A stretch of DNA of 64,000 nt. Origin: Couchioplanes caeruleus (GTDB lineage: Bacteria > Actinomycetota > Actinomycetes > Mycobacteriales > Micromonosporaceae). Numbering within the stretch: position 1 is the stretch's first letter; each line of letters starts with the position of its first letter. The DNA is taken from NCBI RefSeq assembly GCF_023499255.1, contig NZ_CP092183.1, positions 7,870,501 through 7,934,500 of the forward strand. The letters run 5' to 3'. Shown piece by piece: positions 44,012 through 51,984 of this stretch. The notes beneath the pieces are model-generated. The model did no database searches and was not told where the DNA came from. It saw only the letters and a program-made list of their open reading frames with translations. The translations under genes and the position numbers were made by a program.

Positions 44012-44923
44012 ATGACAGATGTTCTCGTACCGGATCTGACCGGCCGGCTGGCCGTGGTCACCGGCGGCAGCGACGGCATGGGCCTGGGGTTGGCGACCCG
44101 ACTGGCGGCCGCCGGCGCCGAGGTGGTCCTCCCGGTCCGCAACGCCGCCAAGGGCCGCGCCGCCCTCGACCGCATCCGCGCCGCCGCCCCCCGGGCGACG
44201 GTCTCCACCCGTACCCTCGACCTCGCCTCGCTGCGGTCCGCCGGCGCCCTGGCCGACACGCTCCTCGGCGAGAACCGTCCGATCCACATCCTGGTCAACA
44301 ACGCCGCGGTGATGGCGCTGCCCACCCGGCACACCAGCCCCGACGGGCTCGAGCTGCAGTTCGCGACCAACCACCTCGGTCACTTCCTGCTCACGACGCG
44401 GCTGCTGCCGCTGCTGCGCGCGGGAAAGGCCCGGGTCACCACCCACACCAGCTTCGGCGCCCGCTCCGGCCGCATCGCGTGGGACGACCTGCAGAGCGAA
44501 CACGGGTACGGGGCCTGGCGGGCGTACAACCGGTCGAAGCTGGCCGGGATGCTGTTCGCGCTGGAGCTCGACCGGCGCAGCCGAGCCGGCGGGTGGGGGC
44601 TGACCAGCAACGTCGCGCATCCGGGGCTGGCCTCGACCAACCTGCAGTCCACCCTGCCGAAGCCGCTCGCCGCGCTGTTCAAGCGGCTCTCCGGGCTGGG
44701 CTACCCGGTCCAGACCGCGGACCACGGCCTGCGGTCCGCCCTGTACGCCGCCACCAGCCCCGAAGCTCGGGGCGGCCGCTTCTACGGGCCGGGCGGCCTC
44801 GGGCACGTCGCCGGTAAGCCCGCCGAGCAGCGGATCTACCCGTCCGCCCGCAGCGTGGAGGACGGCGGGCGGCTCTGGCGCGTGTCGGAGGAGCTCACGA
44901 GCCGCTTACCGGCCGGGAGCTGA
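44012..44923 (+). CDS. Short-chain dehydrogenase/reductase
   Basis: A 303-aa SDR resembling the retinol-dehydrogenase/WWOX-like group. [12 protein letters not shown] is the cofactor loop, followed by [20 protein letters not shown] and the active site YNRSKLAGM (YxxxK). After the catalytic region, [12 protein letters not shown] is typical. No membrane segment. Sixteen bases before the XRE regulator start, so both are probably one transcript. Substrate not readable. Confidence 0.87.
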   Translation: MTDVLVPDLTGRLAVVTGGSDGMGLGLATRLAAAGAEVVLPVRNAAKGRAALDRIRAAAPRATVSTRTLDLASLRSAGALADTLLGENRPIHILVNNAAVMALPTRHTSPDGLELQFATNHLGHFLLTTRLLPLLRAGKARVTTHTSFGARSGRIAWDDLQSEHGYGAWRAYNRSKLAGMLFALELDRRSRAGGWGLTSNVAHPGLASTNLQSTLPKPLAALFKRLSGLGYPVQTADHGLRSALYAATSPEARGGRFYGPGGLGHVAGKPAEQRIYPSARSVEDGGRLWRVSEELTSRLPAGS

Positions 44924-44938
44924 GGGAGGATGGGACCC

Positions 44939-45772
44939 GTGGACCGCGCCCAGCTCGCCGACTTCCTGCGTACGCGCCGGGAAGCGCTGCAGCCGGAGGA
45001 CGTGGGACTGCCCCGGGGGCCGCGCCGGCGCACGGGCGGCCTGCGCCGCGAGGAGGTCGCAGCCCTGTGCGGCATGTCGGCCGACTACTACGGCCGCATC
45101 GAGCAGCAGCGCGGCCCGAACCCGTCCGAGCAGATGCTGGCCGCCATCGCCCGGGGCCTGCACCTCTCCCTCGACGAGCGGGACCACCTGTTCCGGCTCG
45201 CCGGGCACGCCGCGCCCCGGCGGGTGCTGCGCTCCGACCACATCAATCCCGGGATCATGCGCATCCTCGACCGGCTGGAGGACACGCCGGCGCAGGTGCT
45301 CAGCCATCTCGGCGAGACGTTGCGGCAGACCCGGCCGGCGATCGCGCTGATGGGCGACGACTCCCGCTGGACCGGGATGGCCCGCAGCATGGTGTACCGC
45401 TGGTACACCGATCCGCTCGCGCGGGCGATCTATCCCGAGGAGGACCACCCGACGCACGGGCGGATCTTCACGGCTCAGCTGCGGGTCGCGTACACGCGGG
45501 AAGGCAAGGGCTCCCGAGCCGCCACCGTCGTCGACGCCCTGCACGACATCAGCCCTGAGTTCCGCGCGGTGTGGGCGGAGCACGACATCAGCACCACCCA
45601 CACCGACGTCAAACGCATCGCGCACCCCGAGCTCGGCGTCATCGAGGTGCACTGTCAGACCCTGATCGACCCGGACCAGTCACAGGTCCTGCTGGTCTTC
45701 ACCGCCGCACCCGGCACGGAGAGCTACGAGAAGCTCCAGCTGCTGTCGGTCGTCGGCGACCAGCGTCTCTGA
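44939..45772 (+). CDS. XRE-family regulator with MmyB-like ligand domain
   Basis: A 277-aa regulator. The N-terminal helix-turn-helix (about residues 5-80) has LADFLRTRREALQPEDVGLP, RRTGGLRREEVAALCGMSADYYGRIEQQRG, and the C-terminal half is the MmyB-like PAS-related domain (GDDSRWTGMARSMVYRWYTD, HPELGVIEVHC). This family usually lies beside an SDR and controls it. GTG at 44939 is chosen, since GGAGG at 44925-44929 is nine bases upstream, whereas the ATG at 44930 touches the site; MDRAQLADFL is also the family's normal N-terminus. SDR genes flank it on both sides. Confidence 0.9.
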   Translation: MDRAQLADFLRTRREALQPEDVGLPRGPRRRTGGLRREEVAALCGMSADYYGRIEQQRGPNPSEQMLAAIARGLHLSLDERDHLFRLAGHAAPRRVLRSDHINPGIMRILDRLEDTPAQVLSHLGETLRQTRPAIALMGDDSRWTGMARSMVYRWYTDPLARAIYPEEDHPTHGRIFTAQLRVAYTREGKGSRAATVVDALHDISPEFRAVWAEHDISTTHTDVKRIAHPELGVIEVHCQTLIDPDQSQVLLVFTAAPGTESYEKLQLLSVVGDQRL

Positions 45773-45807
45773 TTCCTCCCACCTTCTCGTCCTTGAGAGG
45801 ACCCCTC

Positions 45808-46566
45808 ATGCCCGAAATCGCCCTGATCACCGGTGGCAACCGCGGCCTGGGCCGCGCCTCGGCCCTCGCGCTGGCGGAGGCCGGCATCGACGCGATCATC
45901 ACGTACCGCAACGGCGCCGACGAGGCGGCGGAGGTGGTCGACGCCGTCAAGCAGGCCGGCCGGACCGCGGTGGCCCTGCGCCTCGACACCCGTGAGGTCG
46001 ACACCTTCGACGCCTTCACGGCCGAGATCCGCGAGACGCTGCGGACCACCTGGAACCGCGACACCTTCGATCACCTGCTGAACAACGCCGGCGTCGGGCT
46101 CGGCGCCTCGATCGCCGACACCACCGTGGCCGCGTTCGACGAGCTGGTCGGCGTACACCTGCGCGGCGTCTTCTTCCTCACCCAGAAGCTGCTGCCGCTG
46201 ATCGCCGACGGCGGCCGGATCATCAACTTCTCCACCGGCCTGACCCGCTCCGGCGCGGACGGCCCCTGGGCCGCCTACGCGGCCGCGAAGGGCGCCGTCG
46301 AGGTCTTCACCCGCTACCTCGCCCGGGAGGTCGGCCCGCGCGGCATCACGGCGAACGTGGTGGCGCCCGGCCCGATCGGTACGGACTTCGCCGGCGGCGT
46401 CCTGCGCGACGACGAGAACGTGCGCGCGCACCTGGCCGCGCAGGCGGCGATGGGCCGGATGGGACGCCCCGAGGACGTCGGTGGCGCCATCGCCGCGCTG
46501 CTCACGGGCCGGACCGGCTGGATCACCGCCCAGCGCATCGAGGTCTCCGGCGGGATCCGGCTGTGA
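45808..46566 (+). CDS. Short-chain dehydrogenase/reductase (FabG-like)
   Basis: A 252-aa classical SDR: ALITGGNRGLGRA cofactor loop, HLLNNAGVGLG, NFSTGLTRSG with the catalytic Ser position taken by Thr/Ser, YAAAKGAVEVFTRY (YxxxK), and a C-terminal GWITAQRIEVSGGIRL. NADPH preference is suggested by TYRNGADE. ATG at 45808 follows GAGAGGACCCC. It lies 35 bp after the XRE regulator on the same strand. A bidirectional hairpin (46574-46599) ends the transcript. Confidence 0.88.
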   Translation: MPEIALITGGNRGLGRASALALAEAGIDAIITYRNGADEAAEVVDAVKQAGRTAVALRLDTREVDTFDAFTAEIRETLRTTWNRDTFDHLLNNAGVGLGASIADTTVAAFDELVGVHLRGVFFLTQKLLPLIADGGRIINFSTGLTRSGADGPWAAYAAAKGAVEVFTRYLAREVGPRGITANVVAPGPIGTDFAGGVLRDDENVRAHLAAQAAMGRMGRPEDVGGAIAALLTGRTGWITAQRIEVSGGIRL

Positions 46567-46573
46567 GACCAGG

Positions 46574-46599
46574 GCCGGGCTCAGTCCGCTGAGCCCGGC
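46574..46599. terminator. Bidirectional terminator between two SDR genes
   Basis: GCCGGGCTCAG-TCCG-CTGAGCCCGGC, an 11-bp perfect stem with a four-base loop, 7 bp after one SDR stop and overlapping the end of the convergent SDR gene. Confidence 0.8.
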
Positions 46600-47384
46600 T
46601 CCGCCATCTTGCGGTGCATCTTGGCCTTGGCGCTGTCCGGCATGACCTTCGACGCGGCCGCCTGGACCTTCGTCATGACCGAGCCGGCCACGACCTTCTC
46701 CTCGCCCTTCATCAGGGCCTTGTACGCCTGCTCGGCCACCTGTGCCGGGTCGTCCTTCTTGCTCGCGCCGACCCGGGTGTCGTCCATCTCGGCGCGGTGG
46801 AAGAAGTTGGTGTCGGTCGGGCCGGGCATCAGCGAGGTGACGGTGACGCCGGTGTCCTTCAGCTCCTCGCGCAGCGCCTCGGCCAGCGACTGCACGAACG
46901 ACTTCGACGCGTTGTAGACCGCCTGGTACGTGCCCGGCATCATCGACGCGATCGACGAGGTGAACAGCACCCGGCCCTCGCCGCGCGCCACCATGTCCGG
47001 CAGCACCCGCTTGGCCAGGTGCACCGTCGAGGTGACATTCACATCGATGATGTTGATCTCCTGCGCCAGGTCGGTCTCACGGGTGAAGTCGCCGCCCATG
47101 CCCCGGCCGGCGTTCAGCGCGATCGCGTCGACCGGCCGGCCCGCCGCGCGGATCTCGGCGTACAGCTTCTCGACGCCGTCGTACGTGGCCAGGTCGGCGC
47201 GCACGGCCGTGACCTGGTTCTGCCCGTCCCGGCGCAGATCGACGGCGGCCTGCTCGATGTCCGCGTCCTCCGCCGCCAGCAGCAGGTCGTACCCGTGGTC
47301 GGCGAACTGCCGGGCCAGCTCGTACCCGATGCCGCTGGACGCGCCGGTGACCACCGCGAACGGACGCTCGGTGGGAGTCGTCAT
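46581..47384 (-). CDS. Short-chain dehydrogenase/reductase (DltE-like)
   Basis: A 267-aa SDR with VVTGASSGIGYELA, IALNAGRGMGG, SSIASMMPG and the active site YNASKSFVQSL. Relatives are described as DltE/YqjQ-type oxidoreductases. The C-terminal 40 residues (VVAGSVMTKVQAAASKVMP) extend past the core fold. ATG at 47384 follows GAGGAGGG. It diverges from the Zn alcohol dehydrogenase gene, with a perfect 10-bp inverted repeat pair in the shared spacer. Confidence 0.88.
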   Translation of the reverse strand: MTTPTERPFAVVTGASSGIGYELARQFADHGYDLLLAAEDADIEQAAVDLRRDGQNQVTAVRADLATYDGVEKLYAEIRAAGRPVDAIALNAGRGMGGDFTRETDLAQEINIIDVNVTSTVHLAKRVLPDMVARGEGRVLFTSSIASMMPGTYQAVYNASKSFVQSLAEALREELKDTGVTVTSLMPGPTDTNFFHRAEMDDTRVGASKKDDPAQVAEQAYKALMKGEEKVVAGSVMTKVQAAASKVMPDSAKAKMHRKMAEPGSAD

Positions 47385-47415
47385 GGGTTTCGCCCTCCTC
47401 GTTGTCTGCGTTCCG

Positions 47416-47470
47416 GGTGCCCGGTCGGCGGGTGGCTAATCCAGGCATATCCGCGCCGTCACCGGGCACC
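47416..47470. promoter_or_regulatory. Widely spaced inverted repeat in divergent promoter
   Basis: GGTGCCCGGT (47416-47425) and ACCGGGCACC (47461-47470) are perfect complements separated by 35 bp, centred between the divergent SDR and alcohol dehydrogenase genes. The arms could be two operator half-sites about four helical turns apart, or a cruciform/hairpin. Confidence 0.5.
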
Positions 47471-47508
47471 ACGACAGGTGACGACACCGACGAGACGCGG
47501 AGGACCGC

Positions 47509-48693
47509 ATGCGCGCACTGACCTGGCAGGGCACCGAGAAGGTGTCCGTCGAGACCGTTCCCGACCCGAAGATCCAGGAGCCCACGGACGCGATCATCAA
47601 GGTCACCTCCACCGCGATCTGCGGCTCCGACCTGCACCTGTACGACGTGCTCGGCATGTACCTGGAGAAGGGCGACGTCCTCGGCCACGAGCCCATGGGC
47701 ATCGTCGAGGAAGTGGGGCCGGAGGTCACCCACATCCGCCCCGGCGACCGCGTGGTCATCCCGTTCAACATCTCCTGCGGCTACTGCTTCTTCTGCAGCC
47801 GCGGCTACTACGCGCAGTGCGAGACGACGCAGGTCAAGGAGCACGGCAAGGGCGCGTCCCTGTTCGGCTACACCAAGCTCTACGGCCAGGTCCCCGGCGG
47901 CCAGGCCGAGTACCTGCGGGTGCCGCAGGCGCACTTCGGCCCGATCAAGGTGCCGGAGCAGCACCCGGACGAGCGCTACCTGTTCCTCTCCGACGTGCTC
48001 ACCACCTCGTGGCAGGCCGCGAAGTGGGCCGACATCGTTCCCGGCAGCACGGTCTTCGTGACCGGCCTCGGCCCGATCGGGCAGATGACCGCGCGGATCG
48101 CCCGCCACCTGGGCGCCGAGCGGGTCATCGCCACCGACAACGTGCCGGAGCGCCTGGAGATGGCCCGCCGCAACGGTGTCGAGGCGCTGAACTTCGACGA
48201 GGTCGACGACATCCCGGCCGCCGTGCTGGAGCTGACCCAGGGCCGCGGCGCGGACAGCGTCGTCGAGGCGGTCGGCATGGAGGCGCACGGCACCCCGTTC
48301 CAGGAGTTCGCGCAGAAGGCGGCGGGCCTGCTGCCCGACGCGGTGGCCCGCAAGGCGATCGACAAGGCCGGCGTGGACCGGATGGCCGCTCTGCGCACGG
48401 CGTTCGCGGCGGTCCGCCGGGCCGGCACGGTGTCCATCATCGGCGTGTACGGCGGCCAGGCCGACCCGATGCCGATGTTCGACCTGTTCGACAAGGGCAT
48501 CACGATGCGCATGGGCCAGGCCCACGTGAAGCACTGGGTCGACGACATCCTGCCGCTGCTGACCGGCGACGACGACCCGCTGGGCGTGGACGACCTGGTC
48601 ACCCACCGGATGCCGCTCGAGGAGGCGCCGCACGGGTACGACATCTTCAAGAAGAAGGAGGACGGCTGCATCAAGGTCGTGCTCAAGCCCTGA
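47509..48693 (+). CDS. Zinc-dependent alcohol dehydrogenase (formaldehyde-dehydrogenase-like)
   Basis: A 394-aa medium-chain dehydrogenase of the GSH-independent formaldehyde dehydrogenase-like group. Catalytic zinc ligands are in ICGSDLH (Cys) and GHEPMG (His, Glu); the structural zinc loop CGYCFFCSRGYYAQC has four Cys. The NAD(P) loop is GLGPIGQM. The insert GKGASLFGYTKLYGQVPGGQAEYLRV is typical of this group. ATG at 47509 follows GCGGAGGACC. A strong hairpin follows the stop. Substrate probably a threonine- or polyol-like alcohol or an aldehyde; not resolved. Confidence 0.9.
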   Translation: MRALTWQGTEKVSVETVPDPKIQEPTDAIIKVTSTAICGSDLHLYDVLGMYLEKGDVLGHEPMGIVEEVGPEVTHIRPGDRVVIPFNISCGYCFFCSRGYYAQCETTQVKEHGKGASLFGYTKLYGQVPGGQAEYLRVPQAHFGPIKVPEQHPDERYLFLSDVLTTSWQAAKWADIVPGSTVFVTGLGPIGQMTARIARHLGAERVIATDNVPERLEMARRNGVEALNFDEVDDIPAAVLELTQGRGADSVVEAVGMEAHGTPFQEFAQKAAGLLPDAVARKAIDKAGVDRMAALRTAFAAVRRAGTVSIIGVYGGQADPMPMFDLFDKGITMRMGQAHVKHWVDDILPLLTGDDDPLGVDDLVTHRMPLEEAPHGYDIFKKKEDGCIKVVLKP

Positions 48694-48700
48694 CGCAGCG

Positions 48701-48734
48701 GGCCGCCCGCCGGATGGATGTGCGGCGGGCGGCC
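48701..48734 (+). terminator. Terminator after the alcohol dehydrogenase
   Basis: GGCCGCCCGCC (48701-48711) pairs perfectly with GGCGGGCGGCC (48724-48734) around a 12-nt loop, eight bases after the stop. Confidence 0.8.
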
Positions 48735-48754
48735 TCCGCGCGCAGAATCGGCGC

Positions 48755-49261
48755 ATGTATGTGATCAGGGAGCGGTTCTTCGCATTCGGCGACGACTTCG
48801 ACGTGCTGGACGAGCACGGCACCAAGCTGTTCCGCGTGGACGGCAAGGTCTTCAGCGCCCGGGACAAGGTGGTGATCGAGGACCCGGCCGGTGTCGAGGT
48901 CGCCAGCGTCCACCGGCACCTCGTGGCGCTGCGGCCGACGTACGAGATCCGCATCGGCGGCGAGAAGGCCGCCGAGGTCCGCAAGAAGCTGTTCACGCCG
49001 TTCCGGGACCGGTTCACGATCGACGTGCCCGGCCCGGACGACCTCACGATGAAGGGCGACCTGCTCGACCACGAGTACGTCATCGAGCGCGGCGGCCGGG
49101 ACGTGGCCGCGGTCTCCAAGCGGTGGCTGACCATCCGCGACACGTACGCCGTCCAGGTCGCCGCCGGCGAGGACGCCCTCCTGGTCATCGCCGCGGTGCT
49201 GGCGCTCGACCTCGCCCTGGAACGCGAGGAGAAGAAGAAGGCGCGGGACGACGACGACTGA
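48755..49261 (+). CDS. LURP-one-related (LOR) family protein
   Basis: A 168-aa protein of the LOR/DUF567 family, a tubby-like beta-barrel fold related to phospholipid scramblases. The pattern MYVIRERFFAFGDDFDVLDE, KVFSARDKVVIEDPAG, SVHRHLVALRPTYEI and YVIERGGRDVAAVSKRW is typical. A C-terminal hydrophobic helix (AALLVIAAVLALDLAL-like) followed by a charged tail is seen in many members. Bacterial function unknown. No ribosome site precedes the ATG; CAGAAT at 48743-48748 ends six bases upstream, suggesting a leaderless mRNA. Confidence 0.85.
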   Translation: MYVIRERFFAFGDDFDVLDEHGTKLFRVDGKVFSARDKVVIEDPAGVEVASVHRHLVALRPTYEIRIGGEKAAEVRKKLFTPFRDRFTIDVPGPDDLTMKGDLLDHEYVIERGGRDVAAVSKRWLTIRDTYAVQVAAGEDALLVIAAVLALDLALEREEKKKARDDDD

Positions 49262-49275
49262 ACGTCCGGGGATCC

Positions 49276-49597
49276 TTGAAGGACAGTCGTCCGGATTCCC
49301 GGTTCTTCGCCGCCGATCCGGATCCGGTGGAGCTGGCGCGGCCGGCTGAACCCGCCGCGCCGAGCTCCACCGTGGTGCCCGCCGCGCCGAGCTCCGCCAC
49401 GGTGCCCGCCGCGCTGAGCTCCGCCGTGGTGCCCGCCGCGCCGAGCTCCGCCGTGGTGCCCGCCGCGCTCGCGAAGGACGAAGGCACGCCGCTCGCGGAG
49501 GAGGAGGTCATGCCCTGGGGGCTGGTCGCCGCGGGCGCTGCCCGGGGTGGTGCTCGCGGGTGCGGGAGCCCTGCTGATGGCCCGCCGTCGCCGCTGA
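49276..49597 (+). pseudogene. Degenerate repeat-rich surface-protein remnant
   Basis: One frame runs through SLKDSRPDSRFFAADPDP, nine-residue repeats (PAAPSSAVV) and AKDEGTPLAEEEVMPWGLVAAGAA. Removing one C at about 49551-49553 joins this to GVVLAGAGALLMARRRR and a TGA at 49595-49597. The joined end (acidic spacer, hydrophobic helix, Arg tail) looks like a cell-surface anchor. No start codon with a ribosome site and no signal peptide are visible, so it is read as a decayed 3' remnant with one frameshift. Function not assignable. Confidence 0.45.
49351..49468 (+). repeat. 27-bp tandem repeat, four copies plus part
   Basis: Units at 49351, 49378, 49405 and 49432, each about CCCGCCGCGCCGAGCTCCGC then CGTGGTG, with a partial fifth at 49459-49468. 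Copies differ at one to three bases. The 27-bp period equals nine codons and encodes PAAPSSAVV in the plus frame. Confidence 0.85.
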
Positions 49598-49790
49598 GTG
49601 ATCAAGCCCGTACGCTGCGTACACTATCGACAGTGACCGCACGGCTACCTAAAGTGACTCATACTTTCGGCTAGTCAGCAATGGACCTCTCGGCTAAGGT
49701 CGTTGTAACCGAACGGGCCAAGCGTGCCTGGACAACGGGGGTCTCATCGACCGCCGTCGACCCGATACAGCGACATCCCCGACCCGATCG

Positions 49791-49811
49791 GGCCCGGCTG
49801 ACCGCCGGGCC
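49791..49811 (+). repeat. Hairpin in the 5' region of the sigma gene
   Basis: GGCCCGGC-TGACC-GCCGGGCC, an 8-bp perfect stem with a five-base loop, 34 bp before the sigma ATG and next to a CCCGATCGGG palindrome (49783-49792). It may act as a terminator of upstream transcription or as a 5'-leader control element. Confidence 0.5.
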
Positions 49812-49845
49812 GGCTCTCCGGACAGGGGCCAGGGAGGACCACGAC

Positions 49846-50652
49846 ATGACTGTTACCCAGTCGACCGCGACTCACGCATCGACCCGGATCAGCGAGGCGC
49901 CCGCGGACAGCGCCGCCGATCTGCTCAACGCGATGGCCGCGATGCCGGCCGGTCACCCCTCCCGCGCCCTGCTGCGGGACCGGGCGATCGAGGCCTGGCT
50001 GCCGCTGGCCCGCCACCTCGCGCACCGCTACTCCGGCCGCGGCGAGCCCACCGACGACCTCGTGCAGACCGCCACCGTCGGCCTGATCAAGGCCGTCGAC
50101 AAGTTCGACCCCGAACGCGGCGTCGACTTCGCCGGCTACGCCATCCCCACCATCATCGGCGAGATCAAGCGCCACTTCCGCGACCGCACCTGGTCCGTGC
50201 GCGTGCCGCGCCGCCTGCAGGAACTGCGCCTGGCCATCACCGAGGCCAACGCCACCCTCACCCACACCCTGGGCCGCTCCCCCCAGGTCGCCGACATCGC
50301 CGTACACCTCGGCGTCACCGAGGAAGACGTCCTGGAAGGCCTCGAAGGCGCCCGCGCCTACAACGCCACCAGCCTGTCCACCCCGATCAGCGCCGACGGC
50401 ACCACCGAACTCGGCGACACCCTCGGCGGCGAGGACCACGAATACGAACTCGCCGAGACCCGCGTCGCCCTCGGCCCCGCCCTGGCCAGCCTCGACGAAC
50501 GCGAGCAGAAGATCCTCACCCTGCGCTTCTACGGCAACCTCACCCAGTCGCAGATCGCCGAGCAGATCGGCATCTCCCAGATGCACGTCAGCCGCCTGCT
50601 CACCAAGGCGCTGACCAAGCTGCGCACCCAGCTCGCCGCCGAGACCCTCTGA
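49846..50652 (+). CDS. RNA polymerase sigma factor, SigB/SigF subfamily
   Basis: A 268-aa group 3 sigma factor. Region 2 is LPLARHLAHRYSGRGEPTDDLVQ, then ATVGLIKAVDKFDPERGVDFAGYA and IPTIIGEIKRHFRDRTWSVRVPR; region 3 is RSPQVADIAVHLGVTEEDV; region 4 is LDEREQKILTLRFYGNLTQS with the helix-turn-helix IAEQIGISQMHVSRLL. It directs stress or developmental genes. The usual anti-sigma kinase (RsbW/SpoIIAB type) is not adjacent. ATG at 49846 follows GGGAGG. A perfect terminator hairpin follows the stop. Confidence 0.93.
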   Translation: MTVTQSTATHASTRISEAPADSAADLLNAMAAMPAGHPSRALLRDRAIEAWLPLARHLAHRYSGRGEPTDDLVQTATVGLIKAVDKFDPERGVDFAGYAIPTIIGEIKRHFRDRTWSVRVPRRLQELRLAITEANATLTHTLGRSPQVADIAVHLGVTEEDVLEGLEGARAYNATSLSTPISADGTTELGDTLGGEDHEYELAETRVALGPALASLDEREQKILTLRFYGNLTQSQIAEQIGISQMHVSRLLTKALTKLRTQLAAETL

Positions 50653-50667
50653 GCTCCGCACCACACG

Positions 50668-50696
50668 AAGCGCCGGCCCGGTTCGGGCCGGCGCTT
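50668..50696 (+). terminator. Terminator after the sigma gene
   Basis: AAGCGCCGGCCCG-GTT-CGGGCCGGCGCTT, a 13-bp perfect stem with a three-base loop, 15 bp after the stop. Confidence 0.9.
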
Positions 50697-50715
50697 CACC
50701 ACTTCCGGACGGCCG

Positions 50716-50721
50716 TAGAGT
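50716..50721 (+). promoter_or_regulatory. Leaderless -10 box of the GH13 gene
   Basis: TAGAGT ends six bases before the ATG at 50728; no ribosome site lies between. Confidence 0.6.
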
Positions 50722-50727
50722 GGCCCG

Positions 50728-51984
50728 ATGAATGAGGCCTCGTGGGTTCAGCACGCCGTGTGGTGGCAGGTGTATCCGCTCGGCTTCACCGGCGCGTACC
50801 CCGAGCACGACAACGGCGGGCTGCGGCGCCTCGACGCGTGGCTGGACTATGTGATCGAGCTGGGGGCCTCCGGGCTGATGCTCGGGCCGGTCTTCGCGTC
50901 CGAGACCCACGGGTACGACACCGTCGACCACTTCCGCATCGACCCGCGGCTGGGCGACGACCGTGACTTCGACGCGCTGGTGGCCGCCGCCCACGAGCGT
51001 GGGCTGCGGGTGCTGCTCGACGGCGTCTTCAACCACGTCGGCCGCGGCCACCCCGCCTTCCAGGACGTGCTCACCCGCGGCCGGGAGGCGCCGACCGCCG
51101 GCTGGTTCCGGCTGACCTGGCGGGAGGGCCGCAGCGAGCCGGACTACGCGACCTTCGAGGGGCACGGCGCGCTGGTCGCCCTCAACCATCTCGAACCGGC
51201 CGTCGCCGACTACATCGCCGACGTGATGACCCATTGGCTGCGGCGCGGCGCAGACGGATGGCGACTGGATGCCGCGTACGCCGTCCCGGCCGCGTTCTGG
51301 GCGCGGGTGCTGCCCCGGGTGCGGGCGGAATTCCCGGAGGCGTACTTCGTCGGCGAGGTCATCCACGGCGACTACCAGGACGTCGTGTCCCGCTCCACCA
51401 TGGACTCCGTCACCCAGTACGAGCTGTGGAAGGCCATCTGGAGCGCTCTGGAGTCGCGGAACTTCTTCGAGCTCAGCTGGGCCCTGGAACGCCACAACGA
51501 CTTCCTCGCCGCCTTCGTGCCGCAGACGTTCACCGGCAACCACGACGTCACGCGGCTCGCCAGCCGGCTCGGCGACGAGCGTGACATCCCGTTGGCGGTC
51601 GCCGTGCTGATGACCGTCGGCGGCACGCCCAGCATCTACTCCGGCGACGAGCAGGGTTTCCGCGGCGTGAAGGAGGACCGGGCGGGCGGCGACGACGCGG
51701 TCCGGCCGCCGTTCCCCGAGAAGCCGGCGGACCTGGCGCCGTTCGGCCGCCCGCTCTACCACGTACACCAGGAGTTGATCGCTCTTCGCCGCCGCAACCC
51801 GTGGCTGCACCGTGCGCGGACCACGACGCTGCACCTGACGAACGAGCAGTTCGTCTACGAGGCGTCGGCCGACGGCAACCGGCTCGTCATGGCCCTGAAC
51901 GTGGGTGACGAGCCCGCCGAGGTACCCACCCCGGGCGGCGGCATCACCACCCTCGAACCGCACACCTGGCGGGTGCTGCCCTGA
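50728..51984 (+). CDS. Cytoplasmic GH13 alpha-glycosidase
   Basis: A 418-aa alpha-amylase-family (GH13) protein without a signal peptide. The (beta/alpha)8 barrel motifs are LLDGVFNHVG, GWRLDAAY with the nucleophile Asp181, VGEVIHGDY with acid/base Glu210, and TGNHDVTR with Asp273. The short C-terminal sheet domain closes the fold. Likely a maltodextrin- or trehalose/sucrose-related intracellular glucosidase; specificity not readable. TAGAGT six bases before the ATG and no ribosome site indicate a leaderless transcript, starting after the sigma terminator. Confidence 0.9.
   Translation: MNEASWVQHAVWWQVYPLGFTGAYPEHDNGGLRRLDAWLDYVIELGASGLMLGPVFASETHGYDTVDHFRIDPRLGDDRDFDALVAAAHERGLRVLLDGVFNHVGRGHPAFQDVLTRGREAPTAGWFRLTWREGRSEPDYATFEGHGALVALNHLEPAVADYIADVMTHWLRRGADGWRLDAAYAVPAAFWARVLPRVRAEFPEAYFVGEVIHGDYQDVVSRSTMDSVTQYELWKAIWSALESRNFFELSWALERHNDFLAAFVPQTFTGNHDVTRLASRLGDERDIPLAVAVLMTVGGTPSIYSGDEQGFRGVKEDRAGGDDAVRPPFPEKPADLAPFGRPLYHVHQELIALRRRNPWLHRARTTTLHLTNEQFVYEASADGNRLVMALNVGDEPAEVPTPGGGITTLEPHTWRVLP

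Larger units (their letters stand above)
49262..49845. other. 584-bp region without an intact gene
   Basis: Contains the 27-bp tandem repeat and a degenerate surface-protein-like frame (to 49597), then about 180 bp of AT-richer DNA (49600-49740) with short dyads such as TACG-CTG-CGTA and AAAGT/ACTTT and two AGTGAC repeats, probably the promoter of the sigma gene. No confident -35/-10 pair was found. Confidence 0.5.

Noticed and set aside
49351-49468. Tandem repeat considered as a CRISPR array
   Set aside because: The units are directly adjacent with no spacers, and no cas genes are near. The 27-bp period equals nine codons, so it is a coding-type minisatellite.
49185-49511. Minus-strand frame of 108 codons through the repeat (ELGAAGTTA-like units)
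   Set aside because: No ribosome site, and it overlaps the LOR gene's 3' end. The plus frame gives a more plausible surface-anchor end, so this is treated as a shadow.
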